A stretch of 64,000 bases of DNA from Earliella scabrosa (lineage: Eukaryota > Basidiomycota > Agaricomycetes > Polyporales > Polyporaceae): the NCBI GenBank assembly GCA_022605405.1, contig JABYQQ010000015.1:310001-374000 (forward strand), in the 5' to 3' direction. Below, piece by piece: positions 1 to 9,158 of this stretch. Each line of letters opens with the position of its first letter. The first letter of the stretch is position 1. Made by a program: the position numbers and the translations under genes. The notes below the pieces were generated by a model, which ran no database searches, was not told the origin of the DNA, and saw nothing but the letters and a program-made list of their open reading frames with translations.

Positions 1-2
1 GT

Positions 3-120
3 ATCATCCAGGAGCCCACCGCGGCGGTCATCGCATACGACCGTGACAAGCAGACCCAAAGTGAGCGCAACGTGCTCATTTCTACCTCGGTGAAGCCACT
101 CTGGAATCAAGTCGCCCGCG
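3..120 (+). pseudogene. Hsp70 (DnaK family) fragment, decayed
   Basis: Reading from base 3, the translation IIQEPTAAVIAYDRDKQ and then SERNVLI matches the start of the Hsp70 nucleotide-binding lobe (IINEPTAAAIAYGLDKK...ERNVLIFDLGGG in the family). The phosphate-binding DLGGGT loop should follow. Instead the frame continues as STSVKPL, although the bases still resemble the codons for FDLGGG with a lost base and substitutions. No further Hsp70 sequence follows, and bases 172 onward belong to a different gene. The fragment starts at the window edge, so its 5' extent is unknown. It cannot encode a working ATPase. The family call is firm; the end point is approximate. Confidence 0.75.
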
Positions 121-171
121 ATCGAACTTGTCGCCGATTCCGAGGCGGCCCTGAGCCAGGACTCCCCCCGC

Positions 172-1410
172 CCCACAGCTTCAGTGCATGTTCAATCATC
201 ATCGGAAGTCCCCGTGGTTCGCGGAGAAGTACGACCCAGCACCCGAGTTCCAGCACATGCGCACGCGTGTGAGGAAGAGTGGTTGGAAGGGACGGATGGA
301 CGCGTTTATATTGGATCTCGAATCCGGCAAGTTCGACCCAGATCTCAACGAGCCTGTACCAGAAAGCACCGCGCCTACGAAGGACAACGTCAACGGCGAC
401 TCGACAACAGCCAACAGCCCTGGTGGAGACGCCAGCGCCTCGACGGAGGATACCAAACCTTCTGCCCCCGCGGATGATGACATGCAATTCAACGTTGAGG
501 CCGAGGAGGATGCTGGAGGTGACGACACCAACCGACCCTCGTCGGATAAGAACAAGCCTGGCGCAAACCGCGGCGAGGAGATTGTTGTACCTCCCGAAGG
601 TAACCAAGTGACATTCCTCCGGACATTGGACGTGCAAAGCTCGAGGAAGTGTGTTGCCTTCACCGCTCTTATCGTAGGACTTTGCTAACATCGAGCACAG
701 TCCATCAGCAAGCTCCCCGGCTTCATCTATGTCGCGCTCGGCGATCCTCTACAGAAGCGTAACTACTACCGTGCAGGTTGGATCAAGTTCAACGATGACG
801 CCGACATGCCAAGCATCATGGCCGAGCTCTCAGAGAAGAAGGCGAGTCCATGACCGATGATGAGGCCCAGCGTTGCTAACCTTGCCGCGCAGATCGAGGG
901 CTTCAAATTACATGTCGCGCATATCACTAAACCCTTCGTAACTCGTGTGCGCCACACGCCCGAGGTTGCGAGCAAGCCAGATCGGCTGGTGAAGGACCTC
1001 GAGAACGCCAAGAAGCTTGCCGCTCTTCTGGACGAGGAGTACATGAACCTGCGAAGGGCCAAGGTCGACGAGAAGTCTCAGAACGGGGACGCATCCACCG
1101 GTGCGAACGGCGTGAAGTCGGAACCGCTGAACGAAGACGCTCCCATGCGAGAAGCTACCACTGAGGCGGAAGAAGATCCTGAGCCCCGGGAGATGGGTAG
1201 CGAAGCTGTCGAGAGACGCATTGAGAAGGTCATGGCTGATCTTCAAGAACAGGGAGCGTGGACACCAGCGACGAGAAGGCATTGGAAGCGAGGAGGGTGT
1301 GTCTTGCTGTTTCTATCGTGCTTGTTCCAACTGATCACGTTATTCGTAGAGGGTGATAGCTTCGGATCTGTGCCTGGCCAAGACGCGGGTCGTGAATCCG
1401 AGCTGTTGAC
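172..1410 (+). pseudogene. ARS2/Serrate/Pir2-like gene copy, frameshifted and 3'-truncated
   Basis: ARS2 proteins bridge nuclear cap-bound RNA to the exosome and to silencing machinery. After an acceptor-like CAG near 179, the frame reads FNHHRKSPWFAEKYDP and GWKGRMDAFILDLESGKFDPD, the SERRATE/Ars2 N-terminal domain. An acidic Ser/Pro linker follows, then DIGRAKLEE, an intron (about 650-701) and ISKLPGFIYVALGDPLQKRN-YYRAGWIKF, the RRM-like domain, ending near KKLAALLDEEY. Two breaks are visible. Near 620 the frame jumps between FLRT and DIGRAKLEE, where the family has a short Pro-containing stretch. After 1370 homology stops at VIASDLCLA and a stop codon follows. The C-terminal zinc finger is absent. 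A second intron near 850-893 has a GC donor. An intact copy presumably lies elsewhere. Confidence 0.8.
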
Positions 1411-1549
1411 CGGGCGTTGGTATGGCCGGCTGGGTCTTCACTCTCAGCACCCCCGAGTGTCCGAATGGACTTCACGTCCAAGAGTTCATTCGGTCCTGAC
1501 GAAGACCAGCCCCTCTGCCTCTGCTCGCAGTACGCCCGCGCTCAAGGTC

Positions 1550-1915
1550 TTCCGAGGGAGGGCGGGCGCAGCCGTGCCTTTGTCCGAGGAGCGAGGCGAG
1601 CGGGGGTAGATTGGGGAGAGGACAGGCGCAGCGCCGCTGTCCAAAGAGCGAGGCGAGTGGGGGTCGGATTGGAGGACTTGCGCAGCGCCGCATTCCAAAG
1701 AGCGAGGAGAGCGAGCGCAGCACTGCTGTCAGAAGAGCGAGGACGGCGGGAGTTGAGGAGAGCGGGCGCTGCACTGCTATCCGAAGAGCGAGGCGGGCGG
1801 GGGTCGGGGAGGGCGGGCGCAGCGCCCGCTGTCGAGCGAGGAACGCGGGAGCCGAGGAGCGCGGGCGCACCGCCGCTGTCCGAAGAGCGCGCAAGGCGGA
1901 GGGCGGACTCAACGT
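1550..1915 (+). repeat. GC-rich degenerate minisatellite
   Basis: About seven imperfect copies of a 35-60 bp unit run head to tail. Each has a CGAAGAGCGAGG-like head, a G-rich middle (GCGGGGGTCGGGGAG type) and a GCGCAGCGCCGCTGTC-like tail. Unit length varies by internal deletion. All six frames stay largely open because of base composition, giving Arg/Ala/Glu-rich translations that are repeat artefacts and not proteins. The array begins about 150 bp after the ARS2 homology stops, so it sits at or near the rearrangement point. Confidence 0.8.
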
Positions 1916-2180
1916 CGGTGCTGGGCCAGCGAGCTCGCGCGAGGCGGGATCCACGTCGGGCGAGCGAAGTCGCGGCGGCCCGGAGCGCGGCAGGCGCCAG
2001 GGCCCGACACTGCGCACGACGTTCGACTTGACGTTGCCGATGGCGCCCGCCACCTCGCCTCCTTACGTTCAACCCATCGCCTACCCCCTCCCTTCTGACC
2101 TGCCCACTCCCTCCCGCCTATATTCTCGACTCCTGCGCGCCGCCTCGTCACACGCCGTCTGCAGACCCGCGCCAGCCGAC

Positions 2181-2387
2181 ATGTCGCCCCGCCTCGTCGC
2201 CTGTCTACTCGCCGTCGCCCTCGTCGTCCTCGTCGTGACTATGCACGCTCTCCACGCGGCCCTCGACGTTGCGGCCTCCCTCTTTCGCGGCGTCTTCTAC
2301 TGGCTACTGGTGGCATCCGTCCTGGGCGTCGTGTTCCTCCACGCGCTGTCTTCCGTCACCCCCAGTGGCATGGACTCCATGGTGTAG
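2181..2387 (+). CDS. possible small two-helix membrane protein (68 aa), unrecognised
   Basis: The ORF starts MSPRLVACLLAVALVVLVV and ends SGMDSMV. It has two hydrophobic stretches, residues about 5-22 and 38-58, separated by an amphipathic segment. I do not recognise the family. The frame continues beyond the TAG with protein-like sequence (GGQGGFFGDDEERDGANCAW). At 2525-2690 there are two exon-like pieces in another frame (TMNVAGILGAWSLETVFCAF, then a phase-compatible GTGAGT..CAG intron). This may therefore be the first exon of a longer membrane-protein gene that has acquired a stop. The position between a minisatellite and other debris favours a decaying gene. Confidence 0.35.
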   Translation: MSPRLVACLLAVALVVLVVTMHALHAALDVAASLFRGVFYWLLVASVLGVVFLHALSSVTPSGMDSMV

Positions 2388-5318
2388 GGCGGGCAGGGAG
2401 GGTTCTTTGGCGACGATGAGGAGAGGGATGGGGCGAACTGCGCGTGGAGGACGCTTTGGTTGGTGAGCCCGACTGCATCTGGTACGTCCCCGCCCTCGTT
2501 ATGGATGCAAGGCCTGAGGCTACTCGTCATACAGCACGTCGAACGACGGCACGAAGACGATGAACGTGGCCGGGATTCTTGGAGCTTGGAGCTTGGAGAC
2601 GGTGTTCTGCGCGTTCCCCAGCGTGGTGAGTCTCATTCAGCCCTCGTACTGACGTGTATCCTCATCATTCATCAGGTCCATCGTCTGTGACGCGGTCCTG
2701 CACCGGTGAGTACTTCCGCGAATCAGCCCCGTTCCCCCATCCATTCACACTTCCTGGACGCATCCTTAGTCGTCTTATTTACTCTACGAGCTTGGATGAC
2801 TGGACGGTCCTTGAAGACGCGAACAGTTTGTACGATTGGTGATGACGCAACTGTATCATTGTTCACATACATTACTTATCCTGCTTAACGACTGTCCCTG
2901 TATGAATATCCTGTCTCCTTGTTGGCTGAACTTTCATGGACGCCCTTGACGGCACTCTCTACTGAAGAACTTGAATGACTTAGCGAGACTCCACGTCCGT
3001 CTCGTCCCTCCTGGAAGTTGCTTGGTATACTTACGTATCATCTCGACATTACGGCATGAAGTCCTTGCGGGCTTGGTGTACTTGCAGGGACCCGGCGTAA
3101 CGATACGTTTTACTTGGGTTTCCTGGGGTCGACTTGGGAGGACGTGTCTTAACGACATAGTACACTTCGCTCTCCTTGAAGGACCCGGCTTAAATCCTGA
3201 ATACTACTTATTGCCATCTCTAGCTGTAGTCTACTTAACAACGGACATTTAAGACGGATCAAGGAGAACTAAGACATGGCATGATTTTGCTGATGTGGAG
3301 GACCTTCTCGTGTACCTCCAGGCTCCCGCAATCATTCCGGAACGCGCCCCGAATGTAGCCGCCGTCTGCGACAGCAGTCAATTCTTGCTCCCTCGTGATC
3401 AGGCTTGTGTACTCCTCTGGCGACGTATTTACCCTTGGCCCACAGTCTAGACCAACGCATGCCTTGGATGCCCATACGAACGTGGAGCGTGAGCACGTCG
3501 TCATCCCGATGTTCGTCTTCTGCGCCAACCTCATTTCAGGTACGTGTACACCTCCTTCATTTAGATGGGAATGTACCTCTTTCGTCTGACGGATTGGAAC
3601 GTGTTCTTCCTCACCTTACAGGAGCTTTCCCACAGAGATGAACAACATGACCGCAATATCGGCGTCGTCTTCCCGGCTGTCTCGAATAACAGGGGCCTCC
3701 TCTCCCCGACGTGGCAGTCTCTTTCGCACTGCTTCATATCCGCGCTAGCGCTGTTCAATCTCGGTGAGTCATCCTTGCATCTTAACCTCTGCCTTTCCCC
3801 CACCATGCTCGTCCAGTGCTCGTCTCCCCCGTTACTCAGCCTTCAGGCAAGCTGTGCGCGTTAGCTCCCCAAGGCCAGTGCTGACGCGTGAGGCGCTGAC
3901 GTCTCATTGACTCAGCCTGCGCGAGACCTGTTTGCGACGCAGCAATGCAACGCTCACCACTCGTTGGCAATGCTTGTCGCGGCCCTCTCGACCGCTCTCT
4001 GCACCCGCACTCGACCAGTCTGGCTAGAGGTCCGGTTACACACGCATACACACATTTCCACAACTCGCCAGTCGCACACCAGCAGCGCGCGAGCGCCCAA
4101 ACATGGGTCCCTCCGGTCGCACGCTCTAGATTCGCGAAGTTCATTCCAGACACGCACCTTCCTGACTCACAGCCATAGCCGAGTATCCCAGCAGTCCTCT
4201 CAAGAGATACCAGTGGAGCTCGTAACGAGCCATCGCGGTCTAGCGCGCCTCGAGGCGAGCACTGAAAGGCACTGTGAAGCTAATTATTCTGCGCCGGATA
4301 TAGCTGCCGCAGTGGGTAAGCTCTACATTTTTGGCTTTGTGAACGCTGATGGCCCTCGCGCAGCCCTCGGGTGCGTTCGGAGGAAGGTCCTTCGTGGATA
4401 CTTACAGGCCGTGCCGATGCAGCTGACGATGCTTATCCGGATTGAATTTGCGCTGGATGAGGTGGCCTTGGGCGACCGGTCGCCATTCCGCGCGGTGCCT
4501 GGCTGCGCAGGACTTACGGCGCGGAGCGCGGTCAGCTGGGTGACGGCATGCGCTGAGCATACGGAGCGTACGGGCTTGTTGGAATGGTATGATGGTATGA
4601 TGGGACGGTACTAGTTGGATTCTTGTGTGCGTTCTGGCTCCGATTCAATGCCCTTCAGCGAATATATTTTTCATTTCCGCGCGCGGCAGGACGTACATAC
4701 ATATATGGCTAGAAAGAACTGTGCCTTGGTCAACTTGGTGGACGATGACGTGCCCTAGACGCATGGAGATGTTTCCAGATTCACATACAGGCCGGGCCTC
4801 CGAGGTCGGTCATGCTATCGTTTCGTCGGGGTCAGCATGCGGTTCAATCCACCAGCCTTATACTGAGCTCAGTGACAATGTGGATGATGGTCTGGTGTGA
4901 GAGGCTGCTGGGTTCGACGCTCCTTGAAGACCTGACGTGCGAAGAGAACTGAGCAAGATCAACATTACGCGGTAGCAAGCGTGATGTACGACAGATATGC
5001 GTTTTAGAGGAAGGGTGTACAGGAATAGGAACGAATGAGCTCGGATGCCGTACACCAGAGAGAGGCGGTTGATTTGCCTTGCTCGTGCAGGTCAAAGCGA
5101 CCGGGGGGGGAGGTATAGTGAAGTGTGTACATGGCACAAAAAAGAGTGAATGGGATATAGCGAGAGCAACGATAGTGAAGGGGAGCGTCCACAGCGGATG
5201 GCAGAGAAAGAATGACAGGTAGTGCTGTTGGTATTAGGTATCAGGAGAAGCGTCCAGTCCGGCGAAAATTCGTCAGGAGCCTGCGATACTTCACCAGTGG
5301 CCACGAACCACGGGGCGG
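2388..5318. other. No firm gene; exon-like scraps only
   Basis: No recognisable protein family or long conserved ORF was found. Some short stretches read like exons joined by plausible introns. Bases 2525-2690 encode a hydrophobic segment. Bases about 3395-3895 give SGDVFTLGPQSRPTHALDAH and then, after a GTACGT..CAG intron, NIGVVFPAVSNNRGLLSP and ISALALFNL. Bases 3907-4614 form an unconvincing low-complexity ORF. These could be remnants of lineage-specific or decayed genes. None has a motif I can name. Confidence 0.4.
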
Positions 5319-5684
5319 TCACTGGATGCCTTGTCTGGCGATGGAAGTGAGCTCTGGAAAGAAAAATGCATCAGGTACGGTCTGTCACCGGGCTGCAGTG
5401 GACGAGAATCACGAGCAAGCATGATAATACGTACCTGCAGCAACTAGCTCTAGCATATTGTCAAATTCGGTCGGCTTTCCTGCTGTTGTGGGGGAAGCAG
5501 GACCATCCTGTAGAGAGCGCAGCTGGTGCGACGCAACGCTCTGGACCAGCGCAACGTCCACGTCGATGACGAGGGCATGCGAGCGCTGGTGCTTTTGGTA
5601 CGACTGTCCGATTCGGGAGTTGTTTTTCCGATGAGCAAAGGGGAGAACATGCAGCCGAGGTAAGACACACCGTGCGGGTATCAT
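5319..5684 (-). CDS. possible 3' end of a hypothetical gene
   Basis: On the minus strand, bases 5684-5435 read SHALVIDVDVALVQSVASHQ and then PTEFDNMLELVAA, followed by a clean GTACGT donor. An acceptor (CTTTCCAG) at 5354 leads to ELTSIARQGIQ and a stop at 5321-5319, in phase. The composition is normal for a protein and unlike the shadow ORFs nearby. I do not recognise the family, and no convincing start or upstream exon is visible. It may be a real small gene, or a remnant like the other scraps in this region. Confidence 0.3.
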
Positions 5685-6740
5685 CCTGACAACCTGCGGA
5701 TTGGGGCATCGACCTGATGGATGCCGCCTTGTCGACCATGGTGGTCAGAGGGCAGGTGCAGCTCGAGGGCGGGCGACGCGTCACGTAGAAACGGCGCAGG
5801 GTACTTACGGGCTGAGCGAATTGAGGGGTGCGTCCCGCGGGCCGCTTCTCCGCCGTGCTTGACTGCTCAATGGAGGCTGATGGTCAACCAGTCATATTCG
5901 GGAGCGGGGACCATTCGATGGTTAGCCTCTCCGATGTCGGAGGCTGGCCGGTTATGGGGTATACTGCGCCTTTCAATACATCTGAGGTGGCTGACAGCGA
6001 GAGCCGTGGGCGATTCAAAAGGTTGTTAGTTAGAACTCCATCGAATGGCATAGGTCCTTTAGCGATGAGACAAAAGAGGCGACATCAGATATGAATTACC
6101 TAGTGAAGCACTTGTGCGTGCCAGGTAGCATAACCCACGCATAGCGGCCAATATCGACTGTGCAATGGCTGGGTCAGTCCTGCAGTGTCGTCAATGGTCA
6201 TCATCATAGCGAGAATCGAGCCGATTTAACCGGCTGCCAGCTGGGAATGTGGTGCGACCATGTGTAGTAGGAGCGACAGCCGGCGTAGACGTCAAGTTCT
6301 TATTGAATCAGACTGAGTAGCTCCCGATACTCGCTAGGGGAGGCCACTTCATTGTCTGTCGGAATCAGCGCCATAGTAGTCTTTGGAGGCGGCAGCCGGC
6401 TTACCGTGTTCATGCTGAGAATAATCAATAGCTCCAAATTTAACCGCACGGAGCTTTTGCTTATTCGTCGATTGAAGGCTTCAGTAGGTCTATAGGTAAA
6501 AGTGGACCCTGCTAGGTATTCAGGCAATCGCGAGGTTGCGAGCGTCATCGCCGGACCACTTCTGGCAGGTTGGCCGTCGTCCATACCTGAATGAGTCTGG
6601 TGTCGACAGCGTAGGTGCCCAGTTGCCAAAGAGTAATATCGATAGTAGTTCCCATGCCGACCATTGCGAAATGACTTGAGTAGAGGAAGGTCACGGTTTA
6701 GTACTAGTAGGAAGTTGACCGCACCGTCCTTCCCTCTCGC
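5685..6740. other. No gene recognised
   Basis: There are only short overlapping ORFs without family resemblance. A 262-codon minus-strand ORF (7088-6300) runs through the hairpin repeats of the LINE 5' region and repeats itself where they do, so I treat it as an artefact. The 5' boundary of the LINE may lie anywhere in roughly 6240-6750. Confidence 0.4.
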
Positions 6741-6750
6741 AGGTCGCGAG

Positions 6751-7058
6751 TGCCGGTGTTCGAGCCCCGCCTTGGTAAAGCGGGTGTGAAAGATGAGTAC
6801 GGAAGCTCGGGCATCACACACGTGATTCACGCGCACAGAGAGGCTCGCCCTCTCAAACTCGAGCTCCGCTTGTCGGAGTCTGCGGGAAGCCTGGAGCCGA
6901 GCCCTCCCTTGGTAAAGGAGGTTTGCAAGATGAATACGGAAGCTCGAAACTCCGACTGAAATCTGGCTTTGTAAGATTTCTCGCCGGTTGCCAGCCCTCC
7001 CTTGGTAAAGGAGGTGCGAAAGATGAGTACGGAAGCTGGTAGCCTGGGAACCCGGCGA
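6751..7058 (+). repeat. Three tandem stem-loop units in the LINE leader
   Basis: Each unit has the order P2-P3-loop-P3'-linker-P2'. P2 pairs are 6761-6765/6805-6809 (CGAGC/GCTCG), 6898-6902/6942-6946 (CGAGC/GCTCG) and 6991-6995/7035-7039 (CCAGC/GCTGG). P3 pairs abut P2: CCCGC/GCGGG in unit 1 and CCTCC/GGAGG in units 2 and 3. The nine-base loop CTTGGTAAA is identical in all three. The linker is conserved as GYGAAAGATGARTACGGAA. Outer stems differ in sequence but still pair: TGCC/GGCA, GTCGGAGT/ACTCCGAC (6872-6879/6949-6956) and TCGCCGG/CCGGCGA (6981-6987/7052-7058). Paired bases change together while unpaired bases are conserved, as expected of a selected RNA structure. I cannot match the layout to a named RNA family. 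Confidence 0.7.
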
Positions 7059-7073
7059 ATAAATCACAAATAG
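6793..7073 (+). other. Three short upstream ORFs, one per hairpin unit
   Basis: The ATG inside the conserved linker of each unit opens a short ORF: 6793-6825 (10 codons, begins MSTEAR), 6930-6959 (9 codons, begins MNTEAR) and 7023-7073 (16 codons, begins MSTEAG). The first five residues are nearly identical and the rest diverge, because the downstream stems differ. The base at -3 is A in all three, a favourable context. They precede the RNase H frame by more than 500 bases. Whether they are translated is unknown. Confidence 0.5.
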
Positions 7074-7609
7074 GGTTCCCATCCCCAAATCTCCGGCCGG
7101 GGATGCCCGGGAGGGTCCGAAAGGATAGGGGTCTGTATAATTCCCGGAACGGTTGTAAGAACCATCCGACTTCTACGGAAGACAGGACACCGGGGCCCGG
7201 CTACAGAGCCTAGCAGAGCCTAGCGCCTGGCCGGGCGGTTAGTCGGCCGGAAACTCCCGATTACACTGATCGGGTCACCGCCGGCGAGACAGAGACTTGG
7301 AACAGATGGGGATCCGCGCCGGCCGGCATCAGCGAACCATCTGCCTGGGAACGGGAAGCGGTGAAATCCCTAGCTGCGGCGGCGTGCCGAGTCGGGGTCA
7401 ACCGTGGGCCGTGGCGGATCAGGACAGTCTCCTGACTCCGGCCCGAGAGGTCTAAATCCTCTGTCGGTTCGGCCCTGGTAATTGGGTGTCCGGGCTTAAG
7501 TTGATACCATGTGACAGTGACTAGGGAGATCTTCGGATCAAATCACGGGGGCAGGTGGCCCGGTCGCTAGGCAGGCTTCGGCTGAAAGCAGCGCACCCCT
7601 CTCACCCAG

Positions 7610-8758
7610 TTGGAAGGCTTCGGCCGGCGCTTCACTGCATACCAATTGGGGAGGCCAATTGGCCGCCCGAGGATTGCTGCGACCTACGGCCGTACCCAAG
7701 CGCCAAACCTGCCCTGGACCTATGCTGGTGGGCCTCGCAAGAGAACCCTTCACACATGGTACGGGGATCGACTCACCTGGCACCTCGAGCACCCGAAGAA
7801 GGACTCCGACGCGCTGGCAGAGTGGATGAGATCGACACTCATGCCACGCCTGGATGACGCGGTGAACGACCGGCGGGCGGTGACTGTCTTCTGTGATGGG
7901 TCACTACAGCCTAAGCCGCACTGTCGAACAGGTGCGGCATTCCGGGCATATCGTGCAGGGCGGCTCCTGTTCAAGCGCGGCATTGCGTGTGGACGCGCCA
8001 CCTCGTACGACGCCGAAATGGTCGCGGGAGGAATGGGCCTCGCCTTCGCCACCAAGCAGGAGTGCGAGACGATACATGTGGTAGCCGACAACGAGTCGGC
8101 GCTCCGAACGCTGCTTGATCCGGGGATGCACGGACAGCAGTTGGTGTCGATCGTGGCGTGCCGCAACGTCCGCGAATGGCTGGAGAAGGACGACCGGCGA
8201 CGGGTTGTCTTTCACTGGTGCCCGTCCCACGAAGGCGTGGAGTGGAACGAGCTGGTGGACGAGGACGCCAAGCAAGCGGCAGGCCTCCCAACGGATCGCG
8301 ACGAGTGCTCGTTGGCACACGCACAACACCTACTCGCAGTACAGCTGAAGTCAGACTGGCGCGATGAGTATCGATCATCACCGACTTACAGCGGCCGCAA
8401 CTTCCTCCGACTGGCGGCCTTCGACCCGCCAAGTCATCTCTCGAGCCCGGCGCTCAAAGCGTTCGGGGACTCGAGATCGTGCATGGCACGATTCTGCCGG
8501 GCGGTCCTGGACCACGCACCAATAGGATCGTTCCGGCGCCGCTTCTTCCCCAACGAGTCGACAACCTGCCCGGAATGCAGGGTCTTCCAGGACAGGGAGC
8601 ACGTGCTGCTCAAATGCAGGAAGTATCGCCGCTGGTGGAACTGCCGCGGTGAGTACGAATTCCTGCAACGGGTGAGCTCTTACCGTGACGTCATCACGTT
8701 CATTATGGCGAACGAGAGCGCGTTCAGCTTTGCGGACGCGCCCGAACCTCTTGATTGA
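7610..8758 (+). pseudogene. LINE RNase H + zinc knuckle ORF, 5'-truncated
   Basis: This 382-codon open frame lacks an upstream ATG; it opens at 7610 only by virtue of a TTG. It encodes an RNase H fold with the acidic catalytic set visible: TVFCDGS (first Asp), SYDAEMVAGG (Glu), VVADNESAL (second Asp) and HWCPSHEGVEWNELVDEDAK (His and last Asp). A C-terminal knuckle CPECRVFQDREHVLLKC (CX2CX8HX4C) matches the zinc-binding segment that closes many LINE polyproteins. In such elements the domain degrades RNA in the RNA-DNA hybrid. Reverse transcriptase and endonuclease are missing. The frame has no internal stops, suggesting a recent deletion or that the remaining part is tolerated. Confidence 0.8.
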
Positions 8759-8943
8759 CGAGAGACTCCGGTCCTCGCTTGGCGACCATGGCGCTGCAGT
8801 CAGCGCACACGAAGCCCTTAGATGTAGGCAACATTGGCTGAGAGCACTCGCCCGCCACCGTGATACTTACCAGTAAATAGCCGCACCTGTACTCCGTACG
8901 AGCGGGATATAAAAGCGTGAATTAAAAAAAAAAAAAAAAAAAA

Positions 8944-8993
8944 AAGACCGCTCAAGGACGCTCCGGCATTCGCCGGACCTTGGTAGCGGTCTT
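8944..8993. other. 50-nt interrupted inverted repeat directly after the oligo(A)
   Basis: AAGACCGCT (8944-8952) pairs with AGCGGTCTT (8985-8993). Inside it, AAGG pairs with CCTT, and TCCGGC (8962-8967) pairs with GCCGGA (8972-8977) around an ATTC loop. The outer arm overlaps the last two A residues of the LINE tail. It may be the genomic target, a fold-back remnant, or part of an RNA terminator-like hairpin. Confidence 0.65.
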
Positions 8994-9158
8994 GATATTG
9001 GGCGTCTGTGCTACTCCCATTCTTCCGTTACGATGACCTCATGCGAAAGCAGCTGGAGTGGTAGAGTCAGCCTCATTCTCCCACCCGAACGCTCCCAGCA
9101 ATGGCGGAGTGTATAACTTCCACGGCACTCTCGTCTCCATTACCATCTTCCCCGCGCA
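8994..9158. other. Upstream region of the permease gene
   Basis: This short 5' region lies between the LINE/hairpin and the permease ATG. No TATA box or repeat stands out. The LINE end lies about 210 bp from the start codon, so the insertion sits within likely promoter distance. Confidence 0.4.

Larger units (their letters stand above)
6740..8945 (+). mobile_element. Internally deleted non-LTR (LINE, Tad1-like) retrotransposon
   Basis: The 3' half encodes a LINE-type RNase H domain with a C-terminal zinc knuckle. It is followed by a short 3' UTR and a 22-base oligo(A) tract at 8924-8945, the hallmark of target-primed reverse transcription. The 5' part (about 6740-7500) is a GC-rich non-coding leader with three tandem hairpin units. 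No gag-like ORF1, endonuclease or reverse transcriptase lies between the leader and RNase H, although a full element needs about 4-5 kb there. The copy is therefore internally deleted and non-autonomous unless helped in trans. Two CCAATTGG octamers at 7642-7649 and 7655-7662 lie near the likely junction. No target-site duplication could be assigned. The Tad1-like label is inferred from the RNase H placement and is less certain than the LINE call. Confidence 0.75.

Noticed and set aside
1417..2053. Arg/Ala-rich ORFs on both strands
   Set aside because: They are six-frame products of the GC-rich minisatellite.
3907..4614. 235-codon plus-strand ORF
   Set aside because: It mixes His/Thr/Ser-rich low complexity with no domain, and there is no sign of conserved exons.
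6300..7088. 262-codon minus-strand ORF
   Set aside because: Its sequence repeats where the hairpin units repeat, and it matches no family; it is antisense to a structured LINE leader.
7090..7500. Known ribozyme in the LINE leader
   Set aside because: I looked for HDV-like and hammerhead cores in the GC-rich leader and could not fit the required conserved strands.
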